DNA of 64,000 nt from Nymphaea colorata (taxonomy: Eukaryota > Streptophyta > Magnoliopsida > Nymphaeales > Nymphaeaceae): assembly GCF_008831285.2 (NCBI RefSeq), contig NC_045148.1, positions 9,551,001 to 9,615,000 of the forward strand, read 5' to 3'. The notes beneath the pieces are model-generated. The model searched no databases. It was not told the origin of the DNA and saw nothing but the letters and a program-made list of their open reading frames with translations. The position numbers were made by a program, and so were the translations under genes. How positions within the stretch are numbered: the first letter of the stretch is position 1; every line of letters begins with the position of its first letter. Shown one piece after another: positions 32,640-43,649 of this stretch.

Positions 32640-33240
32640 GGCTCGGGCGCGAGGTGGCAATTTTTTTTTTTTTTAAGCTTATGGATCTGGATCGGTTTTG
32701 TTACGACCCGATCCGGTCCGACCCACTGGCTCGACTGCTCGCGGCGCTCGCGGCGTCGACTCCACCGCTCGCCTGCCGATTTTTCAGAATGGCAGGCGAG
32801 CGGTGGCCTTCCACCGGCAGGCCACCCAACTCCGTGGGTGGCCGTCGGCAGGTGCCGCCAGGACGGCCGGCCGTCGCCCGCCGAAAACCGACCGATACCG
32901 GCTGGTTCTCCCTTGTTTTGCAAATCTGCCCCTTTCTGAAGTTGGGCGACTGTTTGAGCGACGAAGAAGCCGCCGGCAGGCCACCCAACGGCGTGGATGG
33001 CCGCCGGCGGGTTGCGCAAGGACGGCGGTGTTCGGCCGTCGCCTGCCAAGACGGCCAGAACCCGTCGCCCCTCTTGCACCTCCCTGTTTCCCCTTTCTGC
33101 AATGTCCAACGCCTTCCACGAAAGCCCGACAGCCTCCGGTCAAGGTTGGTGGGCGTCGACTATTCTACCAGCCACCATCCCTCCTGCGTGAAGCTGAGCA
33201 GGACTCAGCCTTTCAAAGGGTGGGGCACGTTGAATTTCTG
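32640..33240. other. GC-rich stretch with hairpins and a local duplication
   Basis: Open frames exist on both strands (up to 204 codons), but none shows a domain. A block around ggcaggccacccaac (near 32816) recurs about 160 bp on (near 32975). Strong hairpins are present, see 32762-32806. Confidence 0.5.
32762..32806. repeat. perfect 16-bp stem hairpin
   Basis: ccaccgctcgcctgcc at 32762-32777 pairs exactly with ggcaggcgagcggtgg at 32791-32806, across a 13-base loop. A second smaller hairpin (ggccaccca/tgggtggcc) follows at 32820-32843. Confidence 0.93.
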
Positions 33241-34792
33241 AGCGGGACACGCTGGATTTCTGAACGGGACACGTCAAATCCAAGCGGGACTCGTCGATTA
33301 ATCCTGACATGATAGAGCGGGATGCGGCCGACTCGTTGGCGGGATTCAACGTCGACTTCAGATACTGCAAGACGGGATTCTTTGGACACGGGCGTGGGAT
33401 TCACCAAGTTTGCAGCGACACTGCTGCGGTGGATACAGTGGGACTCAGGAATCAGAGCGTGACACGGCTCGTGACGACACCATGATTGAGGACTCGTCGG
33501 GGACTGAAGAACTCGGTGGAATATTCTGTTGGATTCGTCGAGATGGCTGGAATTTTCCTTCCGTGTCAAAAAACTATGAGAAATCTCTAACCGACTTCAA
33601 TCTTCGATTTCTCCCTCGTTCCTGGTCAGATTTTGACGTGTGAGGGCTTGATTTGCTAGAAATTCCGTCAAGATTGTTCTCTGATGATTAGCAACGTGAT
33701 TTGAACCCAAAATCAATCGGATTGAGGGTTCAACCGCTCTAGATTGATTCGTTGTTGATTTGCAGCGATTAATTCTCAAATTGAGGGCTGGATTCACCAG
33801 ATGTTGCTGCGACTCGTTGGACTCCTCTTCCGATGATGATCATATCTTTGCAATGGAAGCACGGATTCCTCTGAGCTTGGGCTCGTTGGAATCATCTAAG
33901 CATCAGGGATCAATCTACACCATCTGATAATGAATTCACCCACAGATTTGGCCGGACTTGCGTCGAGAACAGGGATGGGTCATTCGGTCAGCCAGAAGCA
34001 CACAAAAATGGAATTTGCAAAGACGATCCACTTTTAATCAATCGGAAAGGATTTGGAATCACTTATCGTTCGCTGGAAATCGCTTTGAGGTCGTCTTTCA
34101 TCCAAACAACAGGTTTTCGATGGAGGAGGTGGGATTTGGATCCGCCGAGAGAATGAGGAAGGTTTGACAGCGGAAATGGAACGCATCGTCGGGTCAGTCC
34201 TACCTCAGGGAGGCCAAAGGTCGAAAGAGAGCCACGGTTTCGTTTCGCTCTATCGAAGGAGTTTTGTTCGTCGTGGTGTACAAGCATGTCGCCGAAGGAA
34301 GAGTTGTCTGCCAAAAAACGAACAAGGAGAAGATTATCGAAGAACCACGTCAGAAGGCGAGAATTCACAAAAATTCTCAATCAGTTTTGTATATTGTTCC
34401 AGCTGGAGGTGCACTCCGGCGAAAGCTGGGAAATCTCCTAATTACAAGAACAGTTCTCCAGAATTCAAAAGCGTCAAAAACAAGAAACTAACACACGGCT
34501 TTATACGCGCGCGCTAAAAGGTTTCAACCCGCCGAAACCAGTCGGACTGACTGACTGACCTAGTTTGGCGAGTCAAACCTTGCGTCCTCTACTGTTGTAT
34601 GTTGGTGACGTCTGAGTCCCCCTCTCGCCGTGTATCTAAGCTCATCTCATGCGGAGGGCAGCCGACTGCGCTCACCTCGAGCATTGTTTGTAGTCAGCCA
34701 GTCTATCCATGAACTGGTGATGCCACAGCCGCTGCCGCCGTTTCCGTCAGTCGTAGGGTAAGACTCACCTGTGGTGTTGTCGGTCTTATGTG
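33241..34792. other. unassigned stretch
   Basis: Starts with three near copies of a gcgggacacg..ttctga phrase (33240-33300). No conserved domain is seen in any frame. Open frames of about 70-117 codons look random. Confidence 0.4.
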
Positions 34793-34799
34793 GTCATGC
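34793..34799. repeat. putative target-site duplication of MITE, left
   Basis: gtcatgc, repeated at 35615-35621. Confidence 0.65.
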
Positions 34800-35614
34800 C
34801 TAGGCCTGGGCGTCGGGCTGGGCCACTGCCGGCTCGATAACCAGGCCAGGCCCGGGCGGGAAGGACGGCCCCACAGCAGCCCAACTCCCACCCTTGGGCG
34901 GCTTCCGCCCTCCGCTCGCTTCCCTGACCCCTCCCTCTCTCTTCCCGTCTTCCTCTCCCTCTCTGCTCCCTCTCCCTTCCGTTTCCCTCTTCCTTCTGTC
35001 TCCCTCTCCCTTCCGTCTCCCTCTCCCTCTGCTCCCTCTCCCTCTCTGCCCCTCTCCCTTTTCCCTCTCCACAGCTCCGCTCCCTCTCCGCCTCCGTCCT
35101 GGGCGTCGGGTCGGGCCGGGCTGACCCGGGCCCGATAACCTGGCTCGATAACCAGGCCGGGCGCGGGCGGGAAGGACGGCCCGACAGCAGCCCAACTCCC
35201 ACCCTCGGGCAGCCTCCGCCCTCCGCTCGCTTCCCTGACCTCTCCCTCTCTCTTCCTGTCTCCCTCTCCCTCTCCCTCTCTCTTCCCGTCTCCCTCTCCC
35301 TCTCTGCTACCTCTCCCCTCTGTTTCCCTCTTCCTTCTGTCTCCCTCTCCCTCTCTGCCCCCTCTCTCTTTTCCCTCTCCGCTTTCGTCCACCGCAGCCC
35401 CGCTCGCTCCCCTCCCTCTCCGCCTCCGTCTCCCTCTCCGCCTCCGTCCCACCACAGCCCCGCTCCGCTCCCACACCGCCTTCGTCCTCCACAGCCTGCA
35501 GCTCGCTCCTCTCCCTCTCCGCCTCCGTCCCCCCGCAACCCCTGCAACTTTTGGTGGCCCGGCAAGATTATCGGGCCGGGCCCAGAAAGCTTCAGGCTCG
35601 ATGCCCACCCTCTA
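34800..35614. mobile_element. hAT-like MITE with CT-rich interior
   Basis: Ends ctaggcctgggcgtcggg and (reversed) ctagagggtgggcatcgagc form an imperfect inverted repeat of the gggcatcgggccgggc type common in plant hAT MITEs, and gtcatgc flanks both ends. Inside, a block of about 290 bp starting cctgggcgtcggg is duplicated in tandem (34803 and 35098), and the rest is ccctctcc-type pyrimidine repeats. The interior has no transposase. Long minus frames of Arg/Glu/Gly repeats are compositional. Confidence 0.6.
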
Positions 35615-35621
35615 GTCATGC
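35615..35621. repeat. putative target-site duplication of MITE, right
   Basis: gtcatgc, matching 34793-34799. Confidence 0.65.
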
Positions 35622-36328
35622 TTGACCGCCTCTACTGGCTTCACCGAGTATCCCTCGGCAGGGACCACGACTGCTGGCCAACTTGCCCTCGGTATGGCGC
35701 GTCTCACATAACCTCTTGGCTATGTCAACCAGGGCCCCCATGAGCTCGACATGATGTCGAACATGCATGCGCATGCGCCCGAATATCTCTGGGTTACAAG
35801 GGCTACCCGTGTAGCCATTCGCTCGGAATATCACCGACTGTAGTCGGGCGCCTCTCGACTACGGCTATCTAGGCCCCCGCCCATGCCTGGCCATATAGTG
35901 AAGGGCTCTACCCATGCCTGGCCATATAGTGAAGGGCTCAGAGCCTCGTGCGGTCCAGCCAAGGCTGAATGGTTGGACCCACGAGCGTTCACTCCCGTAC
36001 CCTGCCCGCCCCACCACTGCGTCTCCACATCACCCGAATGGTCTGGCGGTGAGTGCAACTCCACATCACCCGAATGGTCGTGTGTTCGTCTCCAAGGTTC
36101 TGCATAAGCTGAAAGCTGACTAGGCAGAGACCAATCCCTTTCGCCTGTAAACGCTGTAACTTTGGTCGAACCTTCCTGCTGCTCTCTTCTGGTATACTGG
36201 GCAAGCTAGGAGGCCGGCTAACCTCCCTAGCCTCGCACTGGCTGGCAACGTCTCATACTCAACACGGCCTTGCTGCGCCATGTCCTCGGTGTTCTCGACA
36301 GTCCCATGTGGGGTGCATCACCGAGTCC
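35622..36328. other. unassigned stretch with short tandem duplications
   Basis: 35881-35939 holds two copies of a 28-base phrase (starts ccatgcctggccatatag) at 31-bp period. 36023-36080 holds two copies of ctccacatcacccgaatggt at 35-bp period. No gene recognised. Confidence 0.55.
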
Positions 36329-37200
36329 CCTATCAGCTAGGGTCTCCAGAGGATCTGGCACACCATGCGATAGAAGAAGACTCACCCCCAGCGCCAGCAA
36401 AGCACAGTAGCCGCAACGACAAGAGAGCTTCGACCGAGAGCACCCAACAGTCTCGACCAGGCATAGCCGACCACCCAACCACCGCCCAAGCAAGAGAAAG
36501 CCTCTCCTGCATGCAAGGGAGGCTCAGGGAATAATGGGCAAAGATACCGAGACTGCGGGTGGCCAAAGAGGTGGTGAGGCCAGGTTTGCCATGAGCAACC
36601 ATAGGAAGAACTTGGCCCAAGCCAACATGGGGCGCATAGGCACAGTATCCAGAGTTGAAACCCTGCTGGCTATGTAGGGGCATCCAAGAGGCACGCCCGG
36701 CAATGTGGCCTGCCTCGCAGCATGACCCGGTTGCAATCGTGTTGTGGCCGAATCCACCAAGAGGCCGCAGCCAGCCCCCTATCAGCTAGGGCCTCTAGAG
36801 GATCAAGCACGCTATGCTATCACCCACCCACCCCAACGCCAACAGAGCACAACAGCTGCAATGGTAGGAGAGCATCGGCCGAGAGCGCCCAACAACATTG
36901 GCCAGGTGCCGCCAAGACTGCCGAAGCAAGAGAAAGCCTCTTCCTCACCCAAGCTAGGCCTCCGACACAACAACCATAGGAAGAGGCCTCCGACACAACC
37001 ACCATAGGAAGACCATGGCCTATGCCGAGATGGGGTGCATAGGCATAGTCAAGAGGGCCCAGACCCTTGCTTGCTATGTTAGGGCAACCAAGAGAGGCTC
37101 CTGTCGTCTAGGATCTATAGGATCAGGCAAGCCATGCGATAGAAGAGGCAGCCGCAGCGGCAGGAGGTCAAGAGCGCCTAGCAAACTTGGCCAAGTGTAG
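36329..37200. repeat. degenerate tandem repeat, three partial copies
   Basis: Blocks starting cctatcagctaggg at 36329 and 36778, and a related cgtctaggatctat block near 37099, share ggatc..gcaagc/cacgct, aagagcgccyagcaa-like text and agcaagagaaagcctc. A linker with ggggtgcataggcatag also repeats (near 36628 and 37029). A 29-bp duplication (ggcctccgacacaac) lies at 36957-37014. No coding function seen. Confidence 0.6.
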
Positions 37201-37209
37201 TCGAGAGAG

Positions 37210-38400
37210 CATGAGCAACGAGCGAGGGAAGAAGGGAGGCGCAGGAAGAAGGGGGCAATGGAGGAGGAAGAAGAGGCAGAGAAGGGAGGCAATGGAGGAG
37301 GAAGAAGGGAGCGAAGGAGGACGGAGGGAGGCGTAGGAAGAAGAGACGCAACAGAGGAAGAGGAAGGGAGGAAAAGAGGACGAAGGGAACGAGGGAGGAA
37401 GAAGGAGGGAGGCAAAGGAGCGGAGGAAGAAGAAGGGAGGCAATGGAGGAAGAAAGGAGGTAGGAAGAAGGGAGCGAGGGAAGAAGAAGGGAGGAAGGAG
37501 GCAGGAAGAAGGGAGGCAACAGAGGAAGAGAGGAAGTCAGGAAGAAGGGAGGCGAAGGAAGAAGCAGGGAGGAAGAAGGGGAAGGCATAGGAAGAAGGGA
37601 GGAAGAAGGGAGGTGCAGGAAGAAGGAAGCGAGGGAGGAAGAAGAAGGGAGCGAGGGAGGAAGGGAGGCGCAGGAAGAGGGGAGTGAAGGAGGCGGAGGA
37701 AGGAGGAAGGGAGGCGCAGGAAGAGGGGAGCGAAGGAGGAAGAAGAAGGGAGGCACAGGAAGAAGGGGGAAGAAAGGAGGGGCAGGAAGAAGGGAGGCAG
37801 TAGAGGAAAAAGAATGGAGGTGTAGGAAGAATGAAGTGGGGTAGGAAAAAGGGATGCGGAGGAAGAAGAAGGGAGGCATAGGAAGAATGGAGGGAGGAAG
37901 AAGGGAGGCAGCGGAGGAAGAAGAAGGGTCCTAAGAAAGGAGGCGTAGGAAGAAGGGAGCGAGGGAGGAAGGAAGAATGGAGGAGGAAGAAGGGAGGCAA
38001 TGGAGGAAGGAGGGAGGCGTAGGAAGAAGGGATGCCACAGAGGAAGAGGAAGGGAGGAAGATAGGACAAAGGGAACGAGGGAGGAAGAAGGGAGGCAGCG
38101 GAGGAAGAAGAAGGGAGGCAATGGAGGAAGAAAGGAGGTAGGAAGAAGGGAGCGAGGGAAGAAGAAGGGAGGAAGGAGGCAAGAAGAAGGGAGCGAAGGA
38201 AGAAGAAGGGAGGCAACAGAGGAAGAGAGGAAGTCAGGAAGAAGGGAGCGAGGGAGGAAGAAGGGAGGCGAAGGAAGAAGCAGGGAGGAAGAAGGGGGAG
38301 GCGTAGGAAGAACGAAGCAAGGAGGAAGACGGAAGGGAGGCGCAGGAAGGAGGAAGGGAGGCGGAGGAAGAGGGGAGCGAAAGAGGAAGAAGAAGGGGGG
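37210..38400. repeat. purine-rich flank, diverged partial copy of the array's A/G block
   Basis: Made of ggaagaagggagg-type units. From about 37760 to 37950 it aligns with 39480-39650 of unit 1, through landmarks such as agaggaaaaagaatggaggt, gggatgcggaggaag and gggtcctaag, with more differences than between array units. It joins unit 1 at 38400 without the AT-rich spacer. Confidence 0.8.
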
Positions 38401-38437
38401 CAGCAATCTCAAGAAACTGAATAACTAAGTGTGATGA

Positions 38438-38471
38438 CTGAGAAATAAACTTTCAGAAATTTATTTCTCAG
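38438..38471. repeat. unit hairpin, unit 1
   Basis: CTGAGAAATAAA and its exact reverse complement TTTATTTCTCAG, 10-base loop. Confidence 0.95.
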
Positions 38472-38500
38472 ATGAAAAAAAAAATATATTGCCAGGTTAA

Positions 38501-41088
38501 GGGGAAGAAGGGAGCAAGGGAGGAAGAAGAGAGCGAGCGAGGAAGAAGGGAGCGACGAGGAACGGCAGGCAGAGAAAGAAGGGATGGAGGGAGGAGGAAG
38601 AAGGGAGCGGGGAAGGAAAAAGGGAAGCGGAAGGGAGCGAGGAAGAAGGCGAGCGACGAAGGAAGAAGGGAGGCAGAAGGGAACGATGGAGGAGAAAGAA
38701 GGGAGAGAGGGAGGAAGAAGGGAGGCAGGGGAGGAAGAAGAAGGGAAGCGCAGGAAGAAGGGAGGGAGGGAGGCAGAGGAAGAAGGGAGGCAGAGGAAGA
38801 AGGAGGTAGGGAGGAAGAAGGAAGGCCGAGGAAGGAGGAAGGAAGAAGGGAGCCAACGGAGGAAGAAGAAGGGAGGCGCAGGAAGAAGGCAGCAAGGGAG
38901 GAAGAAGGAGAGAGGAAGAAAGGAGCAAGGGAGGAAAAAGGAGGGAGGAAGAAGTGAGACACTAGAGGAAGAAGAAGGGAGGTGCAGGAAGAAGGCAGCG
39001 AGGGAGGAAGAAGGAAGGCAGCGGAGGAAGAAGAAGGGAGGCGCAAAAAGAAGGGAGCGAGGGACGAAGAAGGGAGGCAGAGGAAGGAGGGAGGAAAAAG
39101 GAGGCAGCGGAGGAAGAAAAAAGGAGGAAGAAGAGAGGCGCAGGAAGAAAGGAGCGAGGGAGGAAGAAGGGACGCACAGGAAGAAGGGAGCAAGGGAGGA
39201 AGAAAGAGGGAGGAAGAAGGGAGGAACAACGGAGGCGGAGGAAGGAGGGAGGAAGAAGGGAGGCAGTGGAGGAAGAAGAAGGGAGGCACAGGAAGAAGGG
39301 AGCGAGGGAGGAAGAAGGGAAGCGAAGGAAGAAGCAGGGAGGAAGAAGGGAGCAAGGGAGGAAGAAGGGAGCGAGGGAGGAAGAAGAAGGGAGCGAGGGA
39401 GGAAGGAGGATGGGAGGCGGAGGAAAGAGGAAGGGAGGCGCAGGAAGAGAGGAGCGAAAGAGGAAGAAGAAGGGAGGCACAGGAAGAAGGGGGGCAGCGG
39501 AGGAAGAAGAAGGGAAGAAGGGAGGCAGTAGAGGAAAAAGAATGGAGGTGCAGGAAGAATGAAGTGAGGTAGGAAAAAGGGATGCGGAGGAAGAAGAAGG
39601 GAGGCACAAGAAGAAGGGAGGCAGCGGAGGAAGAAGAAGGGTCCTAAGAAGGGAGGCGTAGGAAGAAGGGAGCGAGGGAGGAAGAAGAGGAGGCAGCGGA
39701 GGAAGAAGAATGGAGGAAGACAGGAAGAAGAGAGCGAGCGAGGAAGAAGGGAGGCAGAGGAAGGAGGGAGGAAAAGGGAGGCGTTGGAAGGAGGGAGGAA
39801 GAAGGGAGGAAGCGGTGGAAGAAGTAGGGAGGAAGAGGGGAGCGAGGGAGGAAGAAGTAGGCAGGAAGAAGGGAGGCAGCGGAGGAAGAAGAAGGGTCCT
39901 AAGAAGGGAGGCGTAGGAAGAAGGGAGCGAGGGAGGAAGAAGGAGGAAGAAGAGGAGGCAGCGGAGGAAGACAGGAAGAAGAGAGCGAGCGAGGAAGAAG
40001 GGAGGCAGAGGAAGGAGGGAGGAAAAGGGAGGCGTTGGAAGGAGGGAGGAAGAAGGGAGGCAGCGGTGGAAGAAGTAGGGAGGAAGAGGGGAGCGAGGGA
40101 GGAAGAAGTAGGCAGGAAGAAGGGAGCGAAGGAGGAAGAAGGGAGCAAGGGAGGAAGAACGGAGGCGCATGAAGATGGAGGGAAGAAGAAGGGGCGCATG
40201 TACAAGGAGGAAGAAGGGAGGCGTAGGAAGAAGGAAGCGAGGGAGGAAGAAGAGAGGCGAAGGAAGGAAGGAGGAAGAAGGGAGGCGGAAGAAGATGGAG
40301 GGACGAAGAAGGGAGGCAGCGGAGGAAGAAGAAGGGTGGCAGTAAAGGAAGAAGGGAGGCAGCGGAGGAAGAAGAAGGGTCCTAAGAAGGGAGGCGTAGG
40401 AAGAAGGGAGCGAGGGAGGAAGAAGGAGGAAGGAAGAAGGGAGGCGTCGGAGGAATAAGAAAGGAGGAAGAAGGAAGCGAGGGTTGTAGAAGGAGGGAGG
40501 AAGAAGGGAGGCAGCGGAGGAAGAACAATGGAGGAAGGCAGGAACAAGGGAGAGAGGAAAAAAGAAGGAGGGAGGAAGAAGGAGGCGGAGGAAGAAGGGA
40601 AGCACAGGAACAAGGGAGACAGCGGAGGAGGAAGAATGGAGGCAGCGGAGGAAGAAGAAGGGAGGAAGACTGGAAAAAGGGAGCGAGGGGGGAAGAAGGA
40701 GGGAGGAATAAGGGAGGCAGCAGAGGAAGAAGAATGGAGGAAGGCAAGAAGAAGGGAGAGAGGGAGGAAGAAGGAGGGTGGAAGAAGGGAGGCATTGGAA
40801 GGAGGGAGGAAGAAGGGAGGCAACGGAGGAAGAAGAATGGAGGAAGACAGGAAGAAGGGAGGCGGAGGAAGAAGGAGGGAGGAAGAAGGGAGGCAGCAGA
40901 GGAAGTAGGAAGGAGGGAGGAAGAAGGGAGGCAGCAGAGGAAGTAAGAAGGAGGGAGGAAGAAGGGAGGCAGTGGAGGAAGAGGAAGGGAGGAAGATAGG
41001 AAGAAGGGAGCGAGGGGGGAAGAAGGGAGGCAGCGGTGGAAGAAGAAAGGAGGCGCACGAAGAAGGGAACGAGGGAGGCAGCAGAGGT
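38501..41088. repeat. polypurine minisatellite block, unit 1 (2588 bp)
   Basis: The plus strand is almost entirely A and G, built from variants of ggaagaagggagcgaggga (19), ggaagaagggaggcgca (17) and ggaagaagggaggcagcgga (20), with scattered C and rare T. Open frames up to 804 codons on the minus strand are a result of this composition. Confidence 0.95.
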
Positions 41089-42478
41089 AACTGTAAAAAA
41101 AAAAAACCGGAAAAACTTTTCCAGCACTCAGCTGGAAAATTTTTTCCAAAAATATATTTTCGTTTCCAGCCCCAACAGTCAAAAAAAATTTTCCATGTTT
41201 GATAAACTGGAAAAATTTTAAAAATTTGAAATAAGTTTCATGTGCTACCGTGAATTTCCAGCCCGTCAAACGTTTCCTAAAGGATGCAGTAAGAAAATCT
41301 TAACTACATCAATACAGTCACAAATGTGTGTCATGCACTCATCCAATAATAAAAGAATGAAAAGAGAAGAAAGCATAAGCACTGCATCATTATTATTAGT
41401 AATGATGCAACATCACACTCTGCCCCCTACTTGTCCCAACGAACAAGCACATTATAGGAAGCTTTTCTTTCAACAACATGAAAAGTAACAAAACAATAAA
41501 GCCCCCCAAATAAGTATTGAAAAGAAACGTTGTGCAAGTAACTGGCAAAACAAGGATAACCTTGAGATTCAATAATAAAGTCAACCAATCTGTTGAATCC
41601 CCATGCCCGCTCACAAATATTCTTCTCCTTAAATCAAATATTCAACAGAGTCAAGAGTGAAGTATTAATTGTTTAGCAAGGAGTACTTACTACAAGGAAC
41701 CCTGAACAAGAACATTATAAGTCCATATTCAAGAACAAAATTAACCCTGAATCAAACCAATTTTCTTTTTCTTTTATTTTATACTCACATTGGCAAATAT
41801 CCTTTGTTACTCAACTTAAGTCTGTGTCTGCAAAAGATTATATAATACTGATATCAACATTGTAAAACAAAAACTGCTTCAGATCTTTTGAACCCATCGT
41901 GTTTACAAAGTTCAATGTCATTTTCATATGCAACACATAAAGCAGAAAATGGAAACAGTAAAAAAGAGAACAGAGATGTGTTCAACGACAAACCTAAGCA
42001 AGAACTTCCATTCATTCGTCTTCATCTTTGGACAATACAACACCAAATGAAGGCCTTCTTTGCAAGCTGTTGATTTCCAGAAGCCAGAGTCTCGTTTCAT
42101 AATAAAATCTCTAACGAGAACATTCATCCTCAATCTTGCGATCAGGTATTTCACAAAACCCACAACCACATTGCGCTATTTGTAATCATCCTTAAACAAG
42201 CATGACAGTTATACCAAAAGAAATTCAATCCCTGCTGCTTGCAGCCACCTAATCACACGCTCATTATTCAACTCTGAGTGACATCTCAAAAACCAATAAC
42301 AATTTTTCTATAAGAAAGCCAAACAATAACGAATGAACACATCCCAAACTATTTTACCAATCACGCAATCCTCACATTTCATCTACTAACCATGACAAAG
42401 AAGAAACACTCAAAATTTTACTCCAATAAAACAAAACAAACTAAGAAAGAGTGGAATCGGTGGCGCATCTGAACTCAC

Positions 42479-42665
42479 CTTAATAACAACATGCATCCAG
42501 ACGATATTCTGATGATTAATCTCCAACTGCTTATTCGTTTGCCATCATGAATCTCCCTGTTTCTATCTCGATCTTCATCTCAATGGCACTTTTCATCTCC
42601 ACCACCAATGCCCATTCAATAACACCACTGCAACAATGTCCAAAGGAGCATTGATATGCCTCAAT
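42479..42665 (-). other. exon-like segment B, unit 1
   Basis: On the minus strand it is preceded by TCTCTTTTTGCAG (acceptor) and followed by GTGAGTTC (donor). It resembles segment A (42772-43004) in sequence (gcatatcaatgctcc, attgagat, gatattctg), so the two are duplicates. One frame is open for 48 codons (AYQCSFGHCCSG, IEMKIEIETG) and then stops. No known family. Confidence 0.4.
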
Positions 42666-42771
42666 CTGCAAAAAGAGAACATGGAGAACAAAGAAGAAAC
42701 ACTCAATTTTACTGCAACAAAACAAAAGAAACGAAGAAGGACAACGGAATCACTGGCCCATCCATGCTCAC

Positions 42772-43004
42772 CTCAATAACGTCATGCATCTGGACGATAT
42801 TCTGAAGATTAATCTCCGACAGCTGATTTGTTCGCCGCCATTAAACTCCCTGTTTCTATCTCAATCTATCTCGATATCTCCAACAGCTGATTCGTTCGCC
42901 GCCATTAATCTCCCTGTTTCTATCTCGATCTTGATCTCAATGGCACTTAATCATCTCCACCACCACTGTGACAATGTACAACGGAGCATTGATATGCCCT
43001 CAAT
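42772..43004 (-). other. exon-like segment A, unit 1
   Basis: Minus strand: preceded by TTTTCTTTTTGCAG (acceptor) and followed by GTGAGCATGG (donor). It contains an internal duplication of about 60 bp (ttcgccgccattaa..ctccctgtttctatctc). All three frames have stops, so if spliced it would be untranslated or part of a non-coding RNA. Confidence 0.4.
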
Positions 43005-43362
43005 CTGCAAAAAGAAAACGCAGTGAACGACAAGAAAATAAACGAAAGGAACGAGAGAACAATAAGAACCTCTACATCTTTCACAGGGCATTCTTGCAAG
43101 AAATCCTCATCCGCATCATCCGATTGCATCACCATTGTCACCCATTGACATCCGATGGCTCCGCCTCGTGAACGAACTCCTGCCATTAAAAGAAAGATAT
43201 GCTGCCCAAAGAGCTCAATGGTGGAGCAAGAAACGATCATGGAGAAAGAAGCGTGGGAATTTGCCAGCCCTAACATGCAACAAGAAGAAAATCATTGGAG
43301 AAAATAGCGACTGACTTTTTTTGTTTTTTTCCTAAAAACCAATGTGGACTCGAAGAAACTTT

Positions 43363-43413
43363 ATGGCGCATTTGATACCCACCGGCTTTCTTTCTTAGCA
43401 GATCAAACGCCAT
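43363..43413. repeat. short inverted repeat near 5' edge of exon-like region, unit 1
   Basis: atggcgcatttgat and atcaaacgccat face each other across 25 bases, resembling a small MITE or solo transposon ends. Present in every unit. Confidence 0.55.
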
Positions 43414-43649
43414 AGAAAGTGCGGGGATCAACCGTTCCACTTCATATGAGAAAAGAGTGGGCCACCGTCTTACCGATCATTGGGTTGGATCCCCACAAAA
43501 TATCTGTTGTCAAACCCAAGTGCTGAAAAGAGACCCGATCCATACCTATGACCCTTTTCTCGCCATGCTCAACTACATTCAAGACCCTGCTGGTAGCATA
43601 AGTCTTGGGCCGTGTTTGAGTCAGGAGACAGCTCAAATGAATTAAATGA

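Noticed and set aside
32591-33312. Overlapping frames of up to 204 codons in GC-rich sequence
   Set aside because: Frames are open on both strands at once, with no recognisable domain; GC-rich DNA has few stops.
34703-35619. Minus frames of about 300 codons rich in Arg, Glu and Gly
   Set aside because: They arise from CCCTCTCC repeats inside the MITE, overlap each other in several frames and contain no domain.
38501-41088. Plus-strand Glu/Arg/Lys/Gly-rich frames in the A/G blocks
   Set aside because: The same compositional reason: stops need T, which is almost absent.
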